Below, piece after piece: positions 24,606-33,124 of a stretch of DNA of 64,000 nucleotides. A model generated the notes under the pieces. That model was not told where the DNA came from, ran no database searches, and worked only from the letters and a program-made list of their open reading frames with translations. The stretch is from JAMDEO01 sp963775295 (GTDB lineage Bacteria > Actinomycetota > Thermoleophilia > RBG-16-64-13). The translations under genes and the position numbers were made by a program. Positions within the stretch are counted from its first letter, which is position 1. Each line of letters opens with the position of its first letter. The DNA lies in assembly GCA_963775295.1 (NCBI GenBank), contig CAVZIK010000006.1, positions 3,038,001 to 3,102,000 of the forward strand, in the 5' to 3' direction.

Positions 24606-25520
24606 TTACGGCCTCTCCTCTCCGGCGGTCCCGATCTTGGACTCGAGAACGCCGGGATGGTCGGCGAGCAGCGGTCCGGGCTGCCACAACTCCCCCAGGG
24701 TGCCCGAACCCGCCCTGCGCCCTATCACCCCACCCCCTGCGCCGCGCAACGCATAGGCAATGCCCACAGCGATCAGAGCTCCGACGAAAGGTCCCGCCAC
24801 ATAGGCCCACCAGGCCGTGAAGTCGCCAGCCAAGATCGCCGGCATCAGCGATCGCGCCGGGTTCATGGAGGCGCCGCTCACCGGAGAGCCGAACAGCCCG
24901 GCCAAAGCGACGAAGCCGCCCACACCGATAGCCGCGCCCCAGCCCACGTTCTGCGCACCGGAGGCCGTGCCCAGAACAACGCTCACTAGACCGGTGGTGA
25001 GCACTATCTCCCAGGCCATCGCGAGGGGCGCGCTCACTCCCGTTCCCGGAAGGGTCAATCCCGCGGAGCCATACCTTCCCAGGAGCAGGAGCACCAATTC
25101 CATGGCCAGAGCGGCCCCGGCCAACTGGGCGGCGACATACGCGGGCACCCGCTTCCAGGCGAAGTCGTTCCTCATCGCGAAGGCGATGCTGACCACTGGA
25201 TTGAGATGCGCGCCCGAGACCGACCCCATGAACAGGATGATCGACATGACCATGACCCCGGGAGCGACCACCAACGCCGCCTCTGGGATGACGTCCCCAC
25301 CGAAACGTGCGTTGACGACTCTTCCGCCGGTAGCTACGAAAACCAAGAGGAACGTTCCGAACATTTCCGAGAATAGGCGACGGAAGATGTACTTTCCCGC
25401 CCAGCCGAACTCCGCCTGGCCTCGCAGGGTATAGGCCGGAATGCCCAGAGCTTCCGCCACCGATGTGGACAGTGAACGTACCCGGTCCCCCTCCACCTTT
25501 TTGACATCCCCCTGGTCCAT
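24606..25520 (-). CDS. Aquaporin/MIP family channel
   Basis: A 304-residue protein with six membrane helices and both half-helix motifs: SGAHLNPVVSIAFAMRN (NPV variant) and SGASMNPARSLMPA (NPA). The first loop motif is thus NPV rather than NPA, which can alter selectivity. The N-terminal 50 residues (to KYIFRRLFSEMFGTFLLVF) and C-terminal 45 are longer than in compact bacterial channels and look cytoplasmic. It transports water or small neutral solutes across the cell membrane. The ATG at 25520 has GGGGAG at good spacing. It is divergent from the radical SAM gene. Confidence 0.9.
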   Translation of the reverse strand: MDQGDVKKVEGDRVRSLSTSVAEALGIPAYTLRGQAEFGWAGKYIFRRLFSEMFGTFLLVFVATGGRVVNARFGGDVIPEAALVVAPGVMVMSIILFMGSVSGAHLNPVVSIAFAMRNDFAWKRVPAYVAAQLAGAALAMELVLLLLGRYGSAGLTLPGTGVSAPLAMAWEIVLTTGLVSVVLGTASGAQNVGWGAAIGVGGFVALAGLFGSPVSGASMNPARSLMPAILAGDFTAWWAYVAGPFVGALIAVGIAYALRGAGGGVIGRRAGSGTLGELWQPGPLLADHPGVLESKIGTAGEERP

Positions 25521-25683
25521 CGAATCTCCCCTGCGTCCCGCTCGGGTCTATACATCCGTCTTTCATTCGTCTGCCGGAGAGGGGTTTCCTGCTCCGTCTG
25601 GGTGCACGGAGTTCCGCCGTGGCGCCGTCCGAGGGAGCGGGGTATGATGTGATGCCTGCACAACCCTCGACCTCGGGACGATA

Positions 25684-27327
25684 ATGCCTGCATACGACGT
25701 GATACTGATCCACCCTCCGGCGGTCTACGACTTCCGCTTCACCCCGCTCTTCCCGGGGGCGATGGGCCGGACACCCGAGGGCGTGCAGTTCAACAAAGTG
25801 CCCATCGGCATGTTGAGCATCGCCGAGTACTTGGACAGACACGGCTATCGGGTGGTGGTCGACAACGTGTGCGACCGCATGATTACGATCCCGGACTTCG
25901 ACGTGGAAGACCATCTGCGCGGCCTGTCCGCCCCCATCTTCGGTGTTGGTATGAGCTTTCAACAGCACGCGCAGGGAGCGCTCGAGATCGCCCGCCTATG
26001 CAGGGAGATACACCCCGATTCTCTCGTGATCATGGGAGGACTCACAGCCACCTGTTTCCACGAGGAAATCATCGAGAAGTACGGGTTCGTCGATGCCGTG
26101 ATCAGAGCCGAAGCCGAGAAGCCGCTGCTGGAACTCGTACGCGCCCACCAGTCGAACGGCAGGCTGACTCCCACCCCGAACCTCACCTACCGGTCGAGGG
26201 AAGGCGCGATCGTCGTAACCCCCCTCATGGAGCCCAGCCGAGACCTCGACGATTTCGATTTCACCCGTCTCGACCTGCTGGAGCCGAAGACTTCGGTCTA
26301 CATCCCGGGCTCCGCCAACCGCTGGAGTCTGGTGGTCTGCCGGGGCTGCGCCTACGACTGCACCATCTGCGGCGGATCGGCCTACTCCTACAAAAAGCAC
26401 TTCGGGATGCCCCGTCCCGCCTTCCGCAGTCCCGCCAAACTGGTGGCCGACATCAAGCGCCTGGTTGCCCAAGACGTCCGGCATATCGGTCTCTACCAGG
26501 ACCCGCGAATGGCCGGCGAGGCATATTGGCACGAACTGCGCGATCTCCTCATTCGAGAGAAGCCCCAGTTCGAGCGATTGTCTTTCGACCTCCTCGTCCC
26601 GGCCGACGAAACCTTCATCCGCGACGTCGCCAGCATCAGCAGGAACGTGATTCTTCATTTGTGCCCAGACACCGGCTCGGACAGCGTGCGGGGAAAGCTC
26701 GGGCGGCGCTATACCAACGAGGAAGTGCTGGCTACTGTCAAGCTCTGCTTGAAGTATAGGGTTCCGATCACCAACTTCTTTTCGGTCGGCCTCGCCGGCG
26801 AGACCGAGTTCGAAATACGGGAAACCTGGGAACTCTGGGCGGAACTCGATGCCCTCAACCAGGCTGCACTCGAGCGAGGCCTATTCGAAGATATCGACGA
26901 GAACGTGGCCATCGGCGGGCAGGTTCTGGGCCCCATAGTCCTCGATCCAGGCTCGCGAGCGTTCGACGACCCCGAGGCGTGCGGGTACAAGCTTCTGTAC
27001 AAGAACCTGGAGGAGTACGTCGAGGCACTATCGCAGCCCTCGTGGCATCAGTGGCTCAACTACGAGACGGAACTTCTCGACAAGGCTGCGATCGTCGCCA
27101 TGATCCAGGACTCGATGGACTTCGTCATCGATCAGCGCGAGGCCGGCGGCTTCTACGGCGGTCCCGAGGCCCATTACGAACGCTGCAAACTGGAAGCGGA
27201 TCGCGTCGTGGTGGAGGTGATAGACGAATTCCAGAAGCTCGATCCGGCGGAACGGGAAGCGCGCGTCATCGCCGTGAGAAGGAACCTCGACAATCTTGAG
27301 AAGACGAGGATGACGTTCCTGGAGTAA
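25684..27327 (+). CDS. B12-binding radical SAM protein (Ta0216-like)
   Basis: A 547-residue protein. Residues about 1-150 resemble a cobalamin-binding Rossmann domain (VILIHPPAVYDFRFTPLFPG, PIGMLSIAEYLDRHGYRVVV, SLVIMGGLTATCFHEE). The radical SAM motif is C222-AYD-C226-TI-C229. The C-terminal 200 residues form a family-specific region (FSVGLAGETEFEIRETWELW). This agrees with the B12-binding/radical SAM family TIGR04190-like, whose substrate is unknown. It acts in the cytoplasm and is oxygen sensitive. There is no obvious partner. A hairpin terminator follows at 27381-27406. A 90-bp degenerate copy of the segment encoding residues about 100-130 lies at 40388-40477. Confidence 0.85.
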   Translation: MPAYDVILIHPPAVYDFRFTPLFPGAMGRTPEGVQFNKVPIGMLSIAEYLDRHGYRVVVDNVCDRMITIPDFDVEDHLRGLSAPIFGVGMSFQQHAQGALEIARLCREIHPDSLVIMGGLTATCFHEEIIEKYGFVDAVIRAEAEKPLLELVRAHQSNGRLTPTPNLTYRSREGAIVVTPLMEPSRDLDDFDFTRLDLLEPKTSVYIPGSANRWSLVVCRGCAYDCTICGGSAYSYKKHFGMPRPAFRSPAKLVADIKRLVAQDVRHIGLYQDPRMAGEAYWHELRDLLIREKPQFERLSFDLLVPADETFIRDVASISRNVILHLCPDTGSDSVRGKLGRRYTNEEVLATVKLCLKYRVPITNFFSVGLAGETEFEIRETWELWAELDALNQAALERGLFEDIDENVAIGGQVLGPIVLDPGSRAFDDPEACGYKLLYKNLEEYVEALSQPSWHQWLNYETELLDKAAIVAMIQDSMDFVIDQREAGGFYGGPEAHYERCKLEADRVVVEVIDEFQKLDPAEREARVIAVRRNLDNLEKTRMTFLE

Positions 27328-27380
27328 GGATCGAAGCGAACGCCGGAGACTCCGCGGGAGGGCCTCCCTCAAACGTTTGC

Positions 27381-27406
27381 GGGCCGCCTCCGAAAGGAGG
27401 CGGCCC
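27381..27406. terminator. Terminator between convergent radical SAM and phosphoesterase genes
   Basis: A perfect 11-bp stem, GGGCCGCCTCC/GGAGGCGGCCC, closed by a GAAA tetraloop, lies midway between the two gene ends. There is no T run on either side, but location and stability suit a bidirectional terminator. Confidence 0.75.
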
Positions 27407-27462
27407 GCCCACATCGCCGGTGGTCAACAAAGACTCGGCGATCGCTCACTTTCTAGATGCCG

Positions 27463-29265
27463 CTACCTCGTGCCCACGAAGCCTACTGCGAAGCTGCTGT
27501 TGTAGTTCAGCACGGCCCACGCGGTGTTTGCTATGGGGTCGATGCCGTAGGTGCCCAGTTTGTAGTTGGCGTTCCAAGCACCCAGAACGAACTTCTGCGA
27601 CGTTCCGAAGTTCTTGTCCACGGCTTTGATCCACCTGCCGTTGGAATCCTGGGTGAGAATGCCGAACTTGCCGCCCTTTGCCAGCGAACTGTTCATGCCC
27701 ACGCCGCTCATGCTGTAGGTCATGGATAAAGTGTAAGCATCGGTCTTCGCGCTGCCGATGGTTCTGGACATGCCACTCAGTGTCAGGATGTCGCTGGCCA
27801 GGCTCCTATCACCCGGGGTCCAGGCAGTGTCGACTTGGTGGCTCAGCTTCTTGCCGTAGTTCGTGGTCGCGATGCTGCCGTTCGTCCCGCCAAGGATGGA
27901 CACGGAGGTTCCGTGGAAACCCGATTCCATCGAAGCGGCGAGGGTGGTGTTGGCGCTGATCCCCGAGTAACTCTTGGTCTGATCCACCACGGTGCTCGTT
28001 CCGTTCAGGCTGTAGGTGGAGGTGGAGATCTTCTCGAAATCGAACGTGGCGCCATCAAGACCGTAGTCGGCTCCACCGTTCACGTCTGCGTAGTAGTCCA
28101 TGGTCACGTTCGGGCCGTCGACCGTGAAGATGTAGTAGCCCACGCGGCCGAGGTCCTGTTCGATCGCGGCGTCGTTGGCCGAGGTCGGGTTTCCGGGAGT
28201 ATAGAACTTGGAGCTGTCGGACTGCGTGATGAGTTGGCGGACCTTACTCGCGCCATCGGGGCTGGTGACCACGGACTCGTAGTGGTGATGATCGTGACCG
28301 CTGACAACGACGTCCACCTCGTTGGCCTGCATAGACGCCAGGAAGGTGTTTTCCGCGCTCTGCTTCATCGTCAGCGCGTCTTTCTGCGCTTGGGTCAGTG
28401 CATTGAGATCCAGGCCGCTACCGTCGCCGGGGTCGTTGGAAGTGACCTGTCCGCCGAACATGTTGTCCTTGTGGTTGCCGCCGAGGATGTTCTTGTGGGC
28501 AAACACGAAGGCATGGGTGTTGGCGGGGCGGCTCGAAAGGACGCCGTCGATCCAGGACTGCTGCTGCGGGATGGTGCTGTCGTAATAGGTGTTGTTGTCG
28601 TAGTTGCCGTTGAACTGGTCGAGCAGCACGAAGGTGGCGTTGGCGTACTGGAAGGAGTACGACACGCTGTTGTTCGCCTGGTTGACCTGCGCGGGCTCGG
28701 AGAAGTTGGTGCCCACGGTGAAGGTCTTGCCCCTCTTGCCAGCGGGTGCGTTGTTCGCCAAGTCGGCCGCCGGGATGATAGAGGTGGTGATTCCTTTGGG
28801 GGTGTTGTTGTTCACGCCTGTCATGATCTGCGGATAGACGGTGCGGAATTCCGACCCGGAATCGTGATAGCTCAGATCCTCGGTGACTTCGTGGTTGCCC
28901 CGGAGGGGATAGAAGCCGATGCCCGCGTTGTAGAGGTCTTGGGCATAAAGGGCGCGTGTGTCGATGTTGACCTTGCTACCCTCATTGACCGTGTCGCCCA
29001 CGGCCACGACGAACTTGACTCCGGACTGGGCGAACTTGCCGTCGATTTGCTTGATGATGTTGGCGGCGACCGTATTGGGGTTGAAGCCGTCGTCGGCGAC
29101 GGTCCACTGGGTGTCTGATATCACGCCGAAGGACCAGGGTTTGCTCGATGGTTTCGCACTGGAAGTAGCGCTCGCCGAGGTTGTCCCCAGAACCCCCACG
29201 AGAACCATGGCCATCAGTAGCAGCACCCCGATGGCGATGGTCACCTTGCTCAGCCGTCCTACCAT
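27463..29265 (-). CDS. Secreted metallophosphoesterase
   Basis: A 600-residue protein with a cleavable signal or N-terminal anchor (about residues 8-33). Calcineurin-type metal motifs are in order: SDTQ (Asp51, in the place of DxH), VGDTVNEG (Asp91), RGNHEV (Asn124-His125), an intermediate His in VFAHKNILGG, and VVSGHDHHHYES. Residues about 400-600 form a beta-rich C-terminal region ending in LGTYGIDPIANTAWAVLNYN. The enzyme likely hydrolyses phosphate esters outside the cell using two metal ions. AGGAG precedes the ATG. It stands alone on this strand and is convergent with the radical SAM gene. Confidence 0.9.
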   Translation of the reverse strand: MVGRLSKVTIAIGVLLLMAMVLVGVLGTTSASATSSAKPSSKPWSFGVISDTQWTVADDGFNPNTVAANIIKQIDGKFAQSGVKFVVAVGDTVNEGSKVNIDTRALYAQDLYNAGIGFYPLRGNHEVTEDLSYHDSGSEFRTVYPQIMTGVNNNTPKGITTSIIPAADLANNAPAGKRGKTFTVGTNFSEPAQVNQANNSVSYSFQYANATFVLLDQFNGNYDNNTYYDSTIPQQQSWIDGVLSSRPANTHAFVFAHKNILGGNHKDNMFGGQVTSNDPGDGSGLDLNALTQAQKDALTMKQSAENTFLASMQANEVDVVVSGHDHHHYESVVTSPDGASKVRQLITQSDSSKFYTPGNPTSANDAAIEQDLGRVGYYIFTVDGPNVTMDYYADVNGGADYGLDGATFDFEKISTSTYSLNGTSTVVDQTKSYSGISANTTLAASMESGFHGTSVSILGGTNGSIATTNYGKKLSHQVDTAWTPGDRSLASDILTLSGMSRTIGSAKTDAYTLSMTYSMSGVGMNSSLAKGGKFGILTQDSNGRWIKAVDKNFGTSQKFVLGAWNANYKLGTYGIDPIANTAWAVLNYNSSFAVGFVGTR

Positions 29266-29566
29266 AATTTCTTCGCTCCTCTCTCGCCTTGTACAAACGC
29301 GGACCGATTCCGCCTATTGAGGCTACGGGAGAGCAAGAAACTCATGGTTAAGGCTACGAAACGCGCCGGTAAATCATGTGGATGAAAATGTAAAAAGCCT
29401 GCGAGACTGGAAGCCGCCGCCCCCTCGACGGCCGGATATGTGACCGTACATTTGCTGACATGACCCTGGCTGGCCTTCATTAGCTGTAAAGCTGAGGGCG
29501 CGGCAGGCAATCTGTTATGGTGATGTCTTGGCGCCTGGGGAAATGAGACAGGGAGAACGTACCAGC
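29266..29566. other. Divergent intergenic region, phosphoesterase and TetR
   Basis: About 300 bp separate the two divergent starts. The segment at 29440-29475 has TGTGACC and TGACATGACC repeats but no clean dyad. No promoter was assigned with confidence. Confidence 0.35.
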
Positions 29567-30199
29567 ATGGCAGGCCGAAGTCGTTTGCGGAGTGGAGAGA
29601 GGAAGCAGCAAATCGTCGACGTGACTCTGGAGTCCGTGGCGAAATACGGCGTGAGAGGCACCACTCTTACTCGCATAGCTGCCGAAGTGGGCATCACCAC
29701 TCCGGCCCTATACGCTCATTTCGCCAACAGAAAAGAGATCCTACTGGCGGCGGTGGAACTGCTTTTTGAGAAGCGCACGATTCCTCATCGTTATCCCAAC
29801 AAGCAGGAAAACGCCCTCGAACGTCTCCGCGATCTTGGCCACCGCCACACCGAGTTGGTGGCGTCCGAGAGCGACTCGTCGGTGTTCGCGCTCTTCGAGT
29901 TCATCGCCGCGCCGCAGGAAGAGGGTCTGCGGGAGACGTTGGGAGCCAAGATACTCGGCCTTGTGGGCGAGATGGCGGACATCGTGCGGGAAGGACAGGC
30001 GCAGGGCACCATCCGAGAGGAAGCCGATCCCGAGCAGACGGCGTGGATGATCGTCAGCCGGGGTTGGGCCGAGGACATCACTCACCTGATGGGAGTCTCG
30101 GAGAACTGGTGCGGCACCCGCTCCAATCGAATGCTGGACCTAATCCTGGACTCCATCGCCGTACCGGACCACCCGACCGAAGCCGAGTCGGCTCAATAG
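29567..30199 (+). CDS. TetR family transcriptional regulator
   Basis: A protein of about 210 residues. The N-terminal helix-turn-helix includes RKQQIVDVTLESVAKYGVRG, TTLTRIAAEVGITTPALYAH and FANRKEILLAA, followed by a helical ligand domain. The start is uncertain: ATG at 29567 is favoured (GGGAG 11 bases upstream), with ATG 29543 or TTG 29528 as alternatives. It may control the divergent phosphoesterase gene or the methyltransferase cluster downstream. No palindromic operator was identified in the 300-bp gap upstream. Confidence 0.88.
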   Translation: MAGRSRLRSGERKQQIVDVTLESVAKYGVRGTTLTRIAAEVGITTPALYAHFANRKEILLAAVELLFEKRTIPHRYPNKQENALERLRDLGHRHTELVASESDSSVFALFEFIAAPQEEGLRETLGAKILGLVGEMADIVREGQAQGTIREEADPEQTAWMIVSRGWAEDITHLMGVSENWCGTRSNRMLDLILDSIAVPDHPTEAESAQ

Positions 30200-30241
30200 C
30201 AAGTCGCGTCCGGGACACGCTTGTCCTCGATCAGCGCTAGA

Positions 30242-30319
30242 TCCCTTGTCCGGGGAGATCGGGCCGAACGGACACACGGCCATGCACGCACCGCGGCCCA
30301 TGCACGAGCCTTGGCTGAT
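30242..30319 (-). pseudogene. Scrap of a 4Fe-4S ferredoxin gene
   Basis: In one minus-strand frame the sequence reads ISQGSCMGRGACMAVCPFGP then ISPDKG. It aligns with CMGCGACVSACPFGAISMDK of the iron-sulfur protein at 21523-22392, with one cluster Cys changed to Arg. No start, stop or flanking domain remains. The 163-bp gap between the TetR and URO-D genes holds nothing else recognised. It is a fossil of a paralogous Fe-S gene. Confidence 0.55.
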
Positions 30320-30362
30320 CTCACGGGAGCGCGGTCGACACGAGAGACCGGACGCCCAGCCG

Positions 30363-31484
30363 CTATCCCTGTACCGAATCGACCATGGCCCTGACGTTCT
30401 CGAACTTGGCATCGGGCGGGATCGCGCAGCCCATGGCCATGATGTGGCCATCGGGGCCAACCTCGTTCAGCAGTCGGTCGCAGTAAGCCCGAACGCCATC
30501 GACGGTACCAAGCGTGAGTAGCGCGGGCGGCACGTCGCCGAGGATGCACATGTGCCCGGCGAGGATCTTCTTGGCCCTGAAGATATCGGTCTTGCCGTCC
30601 AGAGCCAGAACGCACTTGCGCGCCGGTAGCTCTCCCAGGCGTTCGATCTCGCGGTCCCAGTTGGCGTCGTAATGAAGTACCGGGGTGCCCCCCTCTTCGG
30701 CCACGATCTCGACAAGCTCCTTCATATACGGCCAGACGAAGCGATTCCACAAGCGGGGCGAGAGAAACTCGGGCGCGGTCCGCCAGCCGCCCACCCAATA
30801 GCCGATCGGGCCGACCGCGCGAACCATCTGCCGAGTCTGTTCGCGCTTCTCGGCCATGATCACGTCCATGGCCGCCTGTACCTTGTCGGGCATGTGGAAG
30901 AGGTCGAGGGTGAACTCCTTGACCGTGCGGCCACCGCACAGGTGCTCGTAGGGGTGGTCGACGGTCAGGGGTGAGAAGATGACGTAGCCCCGCTTCATGT
31001 ATTCGGGGACCCAGCGCGGCCCCGCCTCTTGCAGGGCTTGACCGGCCGCCGCCGCCTCCCCCAGGTATTTGCCGATGTATTGCCCGAACCAGGGACCCCA
31101 TCCCATCTGCACGATGCGATCGTAGTCTTGGGGTTGGATACGCACCTGCTCGTCCATCTGCCATAAGCTGTCTTCAGGTAGGTCACGCCCGGGCAATTTC
31201 ATGGGAGCGAGCCAAAGCAGGCCGAGAACCGCCGGGGCGTACGTGGCGAATTGCAGGGAGTCCACATCGCCCAACTTCTCAAGCGCGGCCAGCATGGTCT
31301 GACCGGCCAGATCGACATCGGTCGCGAACTCCGAAAACTTCACACCCATGGTCTTGGCGGCAAACGTGTCCATCACCAGGGACAGCGGCACCCGATCCGG
31401 CGTGCCACAGGCGACTGCGGTCCTGAGTCGGGCCATGCGCTCCAAGAAGAGAGGGTTTGGCGCCATTCCCGTCGTCTCTGCCAT
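30363..31484 (-). CDS. URO-D family corrinoid methyltransferase (MtaA-like)
   Basis: A 373-residue protein of the uroporphyrinogen decarboxylase superfamily: RLRTAVACGTPDRVPLSLVM near the start, FSPLTVDHPYEHLCGG, and a C-terminal barrel with VLHYDANWDREIERLGEL, CVLALDGKTDIFRAKKIL and LLTLGTVDGVRAYCDRLL. Its ATG follows directly after the stop of the corrinoid protein gene, the typical pairing for methyltransferases that move methyl groups between a corrinoid protein and a substrate or cofactor. It is therefore more likely a methyltransferase than a heme enzyme. A zinc site probably uses the His of LHYD and Cys of RKCVLAL. The methyl donor may be a methoxylated or methylated compound. Confidence 0.82.
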   Translation of the reverse strand: MAETTGMAPNPLFLERMARLRTAVACGTPDRVPLSLVMDTFAAKTMGVKFSEFATDVDLAGQTMLAALEKLGDVDSLQFATYAPAVLGLLWLAPMKLPGRDLPEDSLWQMDEQVRIQPQDYDRIVQMGWGPWFGQYIGKYLGEAAAAGQALQEAGPRWVPEYMKRGYVIFSPLTVDHPYEHLCGGRTVKEFTLDLFHMPDKVQAAMDVIMAEKREQTRQMVRAVGPIGYWVGGWRTAPEFLSPRLWNRFVWPYMKELVEIVAEEGGTPVLHYDANWDREIERLGELPARKCVLALDGKTDIFRAKKILAGHMCILGDVPPALLTLGTVDGVRAYCDRLLNEVGPDGHIMAMGCAIPPDAKFENVRAMVDSVQG

Positions 31485-32117
31485 CTAGCTCACCCCCAGG
31501 ATATTTTTGGCGGTGATCACTCCGTCTTGAACGGTTTTGCAATAATAGTCGGCGCCCACGTAGTCGGCTGCGGCTTCATCCACCGGACCTCCGCCGATGA
31601 GGATCTTGACCTGGTCCCGAAGGCCGGCCTCACTGATGGTTCTGATGGCCTCCTTCATATCGTCGAAAGCGGTGGTGAGGAGACACGACATGCCCACCAA
31701 CTCGGGCTCGTGCTCCTTGATGGCCTCCACGAACCTCTCGTGTTCCACATTGACCCCGAGGTCTACCACTTGGATGCCGTTTGAGCTCATGATGGTCGCC
31801 ACGATATCTTTGCCGAAGTCGTGGATGTCGTTCTTGACAGTGCCCAGCACCATGGTGCCGAGCTTCTTCTGCGCCGCGCTCCTGAGCTCCTCCTGCAGGG
31901 GGACTCCGGCTTTCTTGAAGATGTCAGCGGCGTAGATGAGCTCGGAGAGGAAGTACTCCCCGCCCTCGAACCGCTCCCCGACGATGGCCATGCCTGCCTG
32001 CAGTTCCTCCAAGATGGCGAGAGCCTGTTCACCGGCGGAAAGCTTGCCCTCGACCAGACCGAGGGCGGCGGCCTCGTCGAGGTCGCCCACCGCTGTGACA
32101 AGTGGGGAAATCGTCAT
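31485..32117 (-). CDS. Corrinoid (B12-binding) methyl-carrier protein, MtbC/MtaC type
   Basis: A 210-residue protein from ATG at 32117 (GGAGGA upstream); the open frame further upstream is non-coding. Residues about 1-85 form the helical cap (ALAILEELQAGMAIVGERFE, GGEYFLSELIYAADIFKKAG). The B12 domain has GTVKNDIHDFGKD, the D-x-H-x2-G motif whose His ligates cobalt. SCLLTTAFDDMKEAI and VKILIGGGPVDEAAADYVGA follow. It carries a methyl group on cobalt between methyltransferases, one of them surely the URO-D protein encoded immediately after it. Confidence 0.93.
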   Translation of the reverse strand: MTISPLVTAVGDLDEAAALGLVEGKLSAGEQALAILEELQAGMAIVGERFEGGEYFLSELIYAADIFKKAGVPLQEELRSAAQKKLGTMVLGTVKNDIHDFGKDIVATIMSSNGIQVVDLGVNVEHERFVEAIKEHEPELVGMSCLLTTAFDDMKEAIRTISEAGLRDQVKILIGGGPVDEAAADYVGADYYCKTVQDGVITAKNILGVS

Positions 32118-32160
32118 GACTCTTCCTCCGTTGTATGGAATCTGACGCCGGCAGGGCAGC

Positions 32161-33078
32161 CTACCTTCTCGACGCCTTCTCCGGAGTGATGAACCTCCCG
32201 TATGCGTTGTAGCGGCCGATCTTCTCCTGAGTCTCAGGCAGAGCGATCTGCGGTGGTTCTTCCCCGAACTCGTGCTGCCGTATGAATTCCAGATGGTGGA
32301 CCTCTTTGGGCGTCGAGAAACGCGGCTCCCGTACGTCGTCGGGGTTCCAGGCGACAGAGAACCTTCCGTCCTTGACCGACACCGTGCCGTGCACTTCGCA
32401 CGTGGGGCACATGATCTCCGGAAAGTCCTTCTCGACATAGAGAATGTTGCAGTGACACACGGGACACGCGACCGCGGGCTCCTCCCCCACGTACTTCCAA
32501 TCTTCGAAGGGAAGCTCAAGGGCGCGAGCCACGTTCTTGCCCAACTGTCTGGATCTCTCCACAGCCCATTCGTTGTCGGGAGTCAGGGCGGCGCCGAGCC
32601 CGGCGCAATGGTCTATCTGGACCTGATCCACCAAGGTGGAGAAGTGCTGCAGGAAGAGATTGATGGATGTGAGTCCTAGACTGGTCCAGCCGTCGTAGCC
32701 CGACCCTCCCACCGAGATGCCCGCCCCCACCCTCCTTCGCTCGAAAATGTCCGGCTTCCTGACGAAGAGATGGTTCATCTTTTCGGCCAGGATCATCAGA
32801 TAGCTGTTCGACCTCAGGTGGTATACAGGAGCGGAGACGATGATGGCGGTGTCGGCCAGCATGGTCTGCTCGAGGATCCAGTCCACGTCGTCCTTGGCGC
32901 AACGGCCGGTCTTCATGCAGGCCCAGCAGGAGTTACACGGCAGCACCTTGAGATCCATCGCTCGGATGATCTCCGACTCGACCCCCTCCTCTTCCGCCGC
33001 CATCAGTGCCGCTTTGAGAAAGTGTTCGCTGTTGCCGTTCTTACGGCCGCAGGAAAGTCCGATTATCTTCTTTGTCAT
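32161..33078 (-). CDS. Iron-sulfur flavoprotein with C-terminal zinc-ribbon-like extension
   Basis: A 305-residue protein. The flavodoxin-like domain (about 1-190) begins KKIIGLSCGRKNGNSEHFLK. It carries a compact cluster motif C48-x2-C51-x2-C54-x5-C60 (PCNSCWACMKTGRC), the signature of Methanosarcina-type Isf proteins. FMN loops include SAPVYHLRSNSYLM. Residues about 205-240 have CPVCHCNI and MCPTCEVHG, a likely metal-binding ribbon not usual in Isf. GGAGG lies four bases before the ATG. It lies 43 bp upstream of the corrinoid-protein gene, so it probably supplies electrons in the methyl-transfer system, for example for corrinoid reactivation (inference). Confidence 0.85.
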   Translation of the reverse strand: MTKKIIGLSCGRKNGNSEHFLKAALMAAEEEGVESEIIRAMDLKVLPCNSCWACMKTGRCAKDDVDWILEQTMLADTAIIVSAPVYHLRSNSYLMILAEKMNHLFVRKPDIFERRRVGAGISVGGSGYDGWTSLGLTSINLFLQHFSTLVDQVQIDHCAGLGAALTPDNEWAVERSRQLGKNVARALELPFEDWKYVGEEPAVACPVCHCNILYVEKDFPEIMCPTCEVHGTVSVKDGRFSVAWNPDDVREPRFSTPKEVHHLEFIRQHEFGEEPPQIALPETQEKIGRYNAYGRFITPEKASRR

Positions 33079-33124
33079 GATTCCTCCTTATTGGGACAGA
33101 GTCTCCGATCCTGGTCGAGGTGGG

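Noticed and set aside
27835..29118. Plus-strand open frame of about 430 codons
   Set aside because: Antisense to the metallophosphoesterase, whose motifs and signal peptide make the minus strand the coding one.
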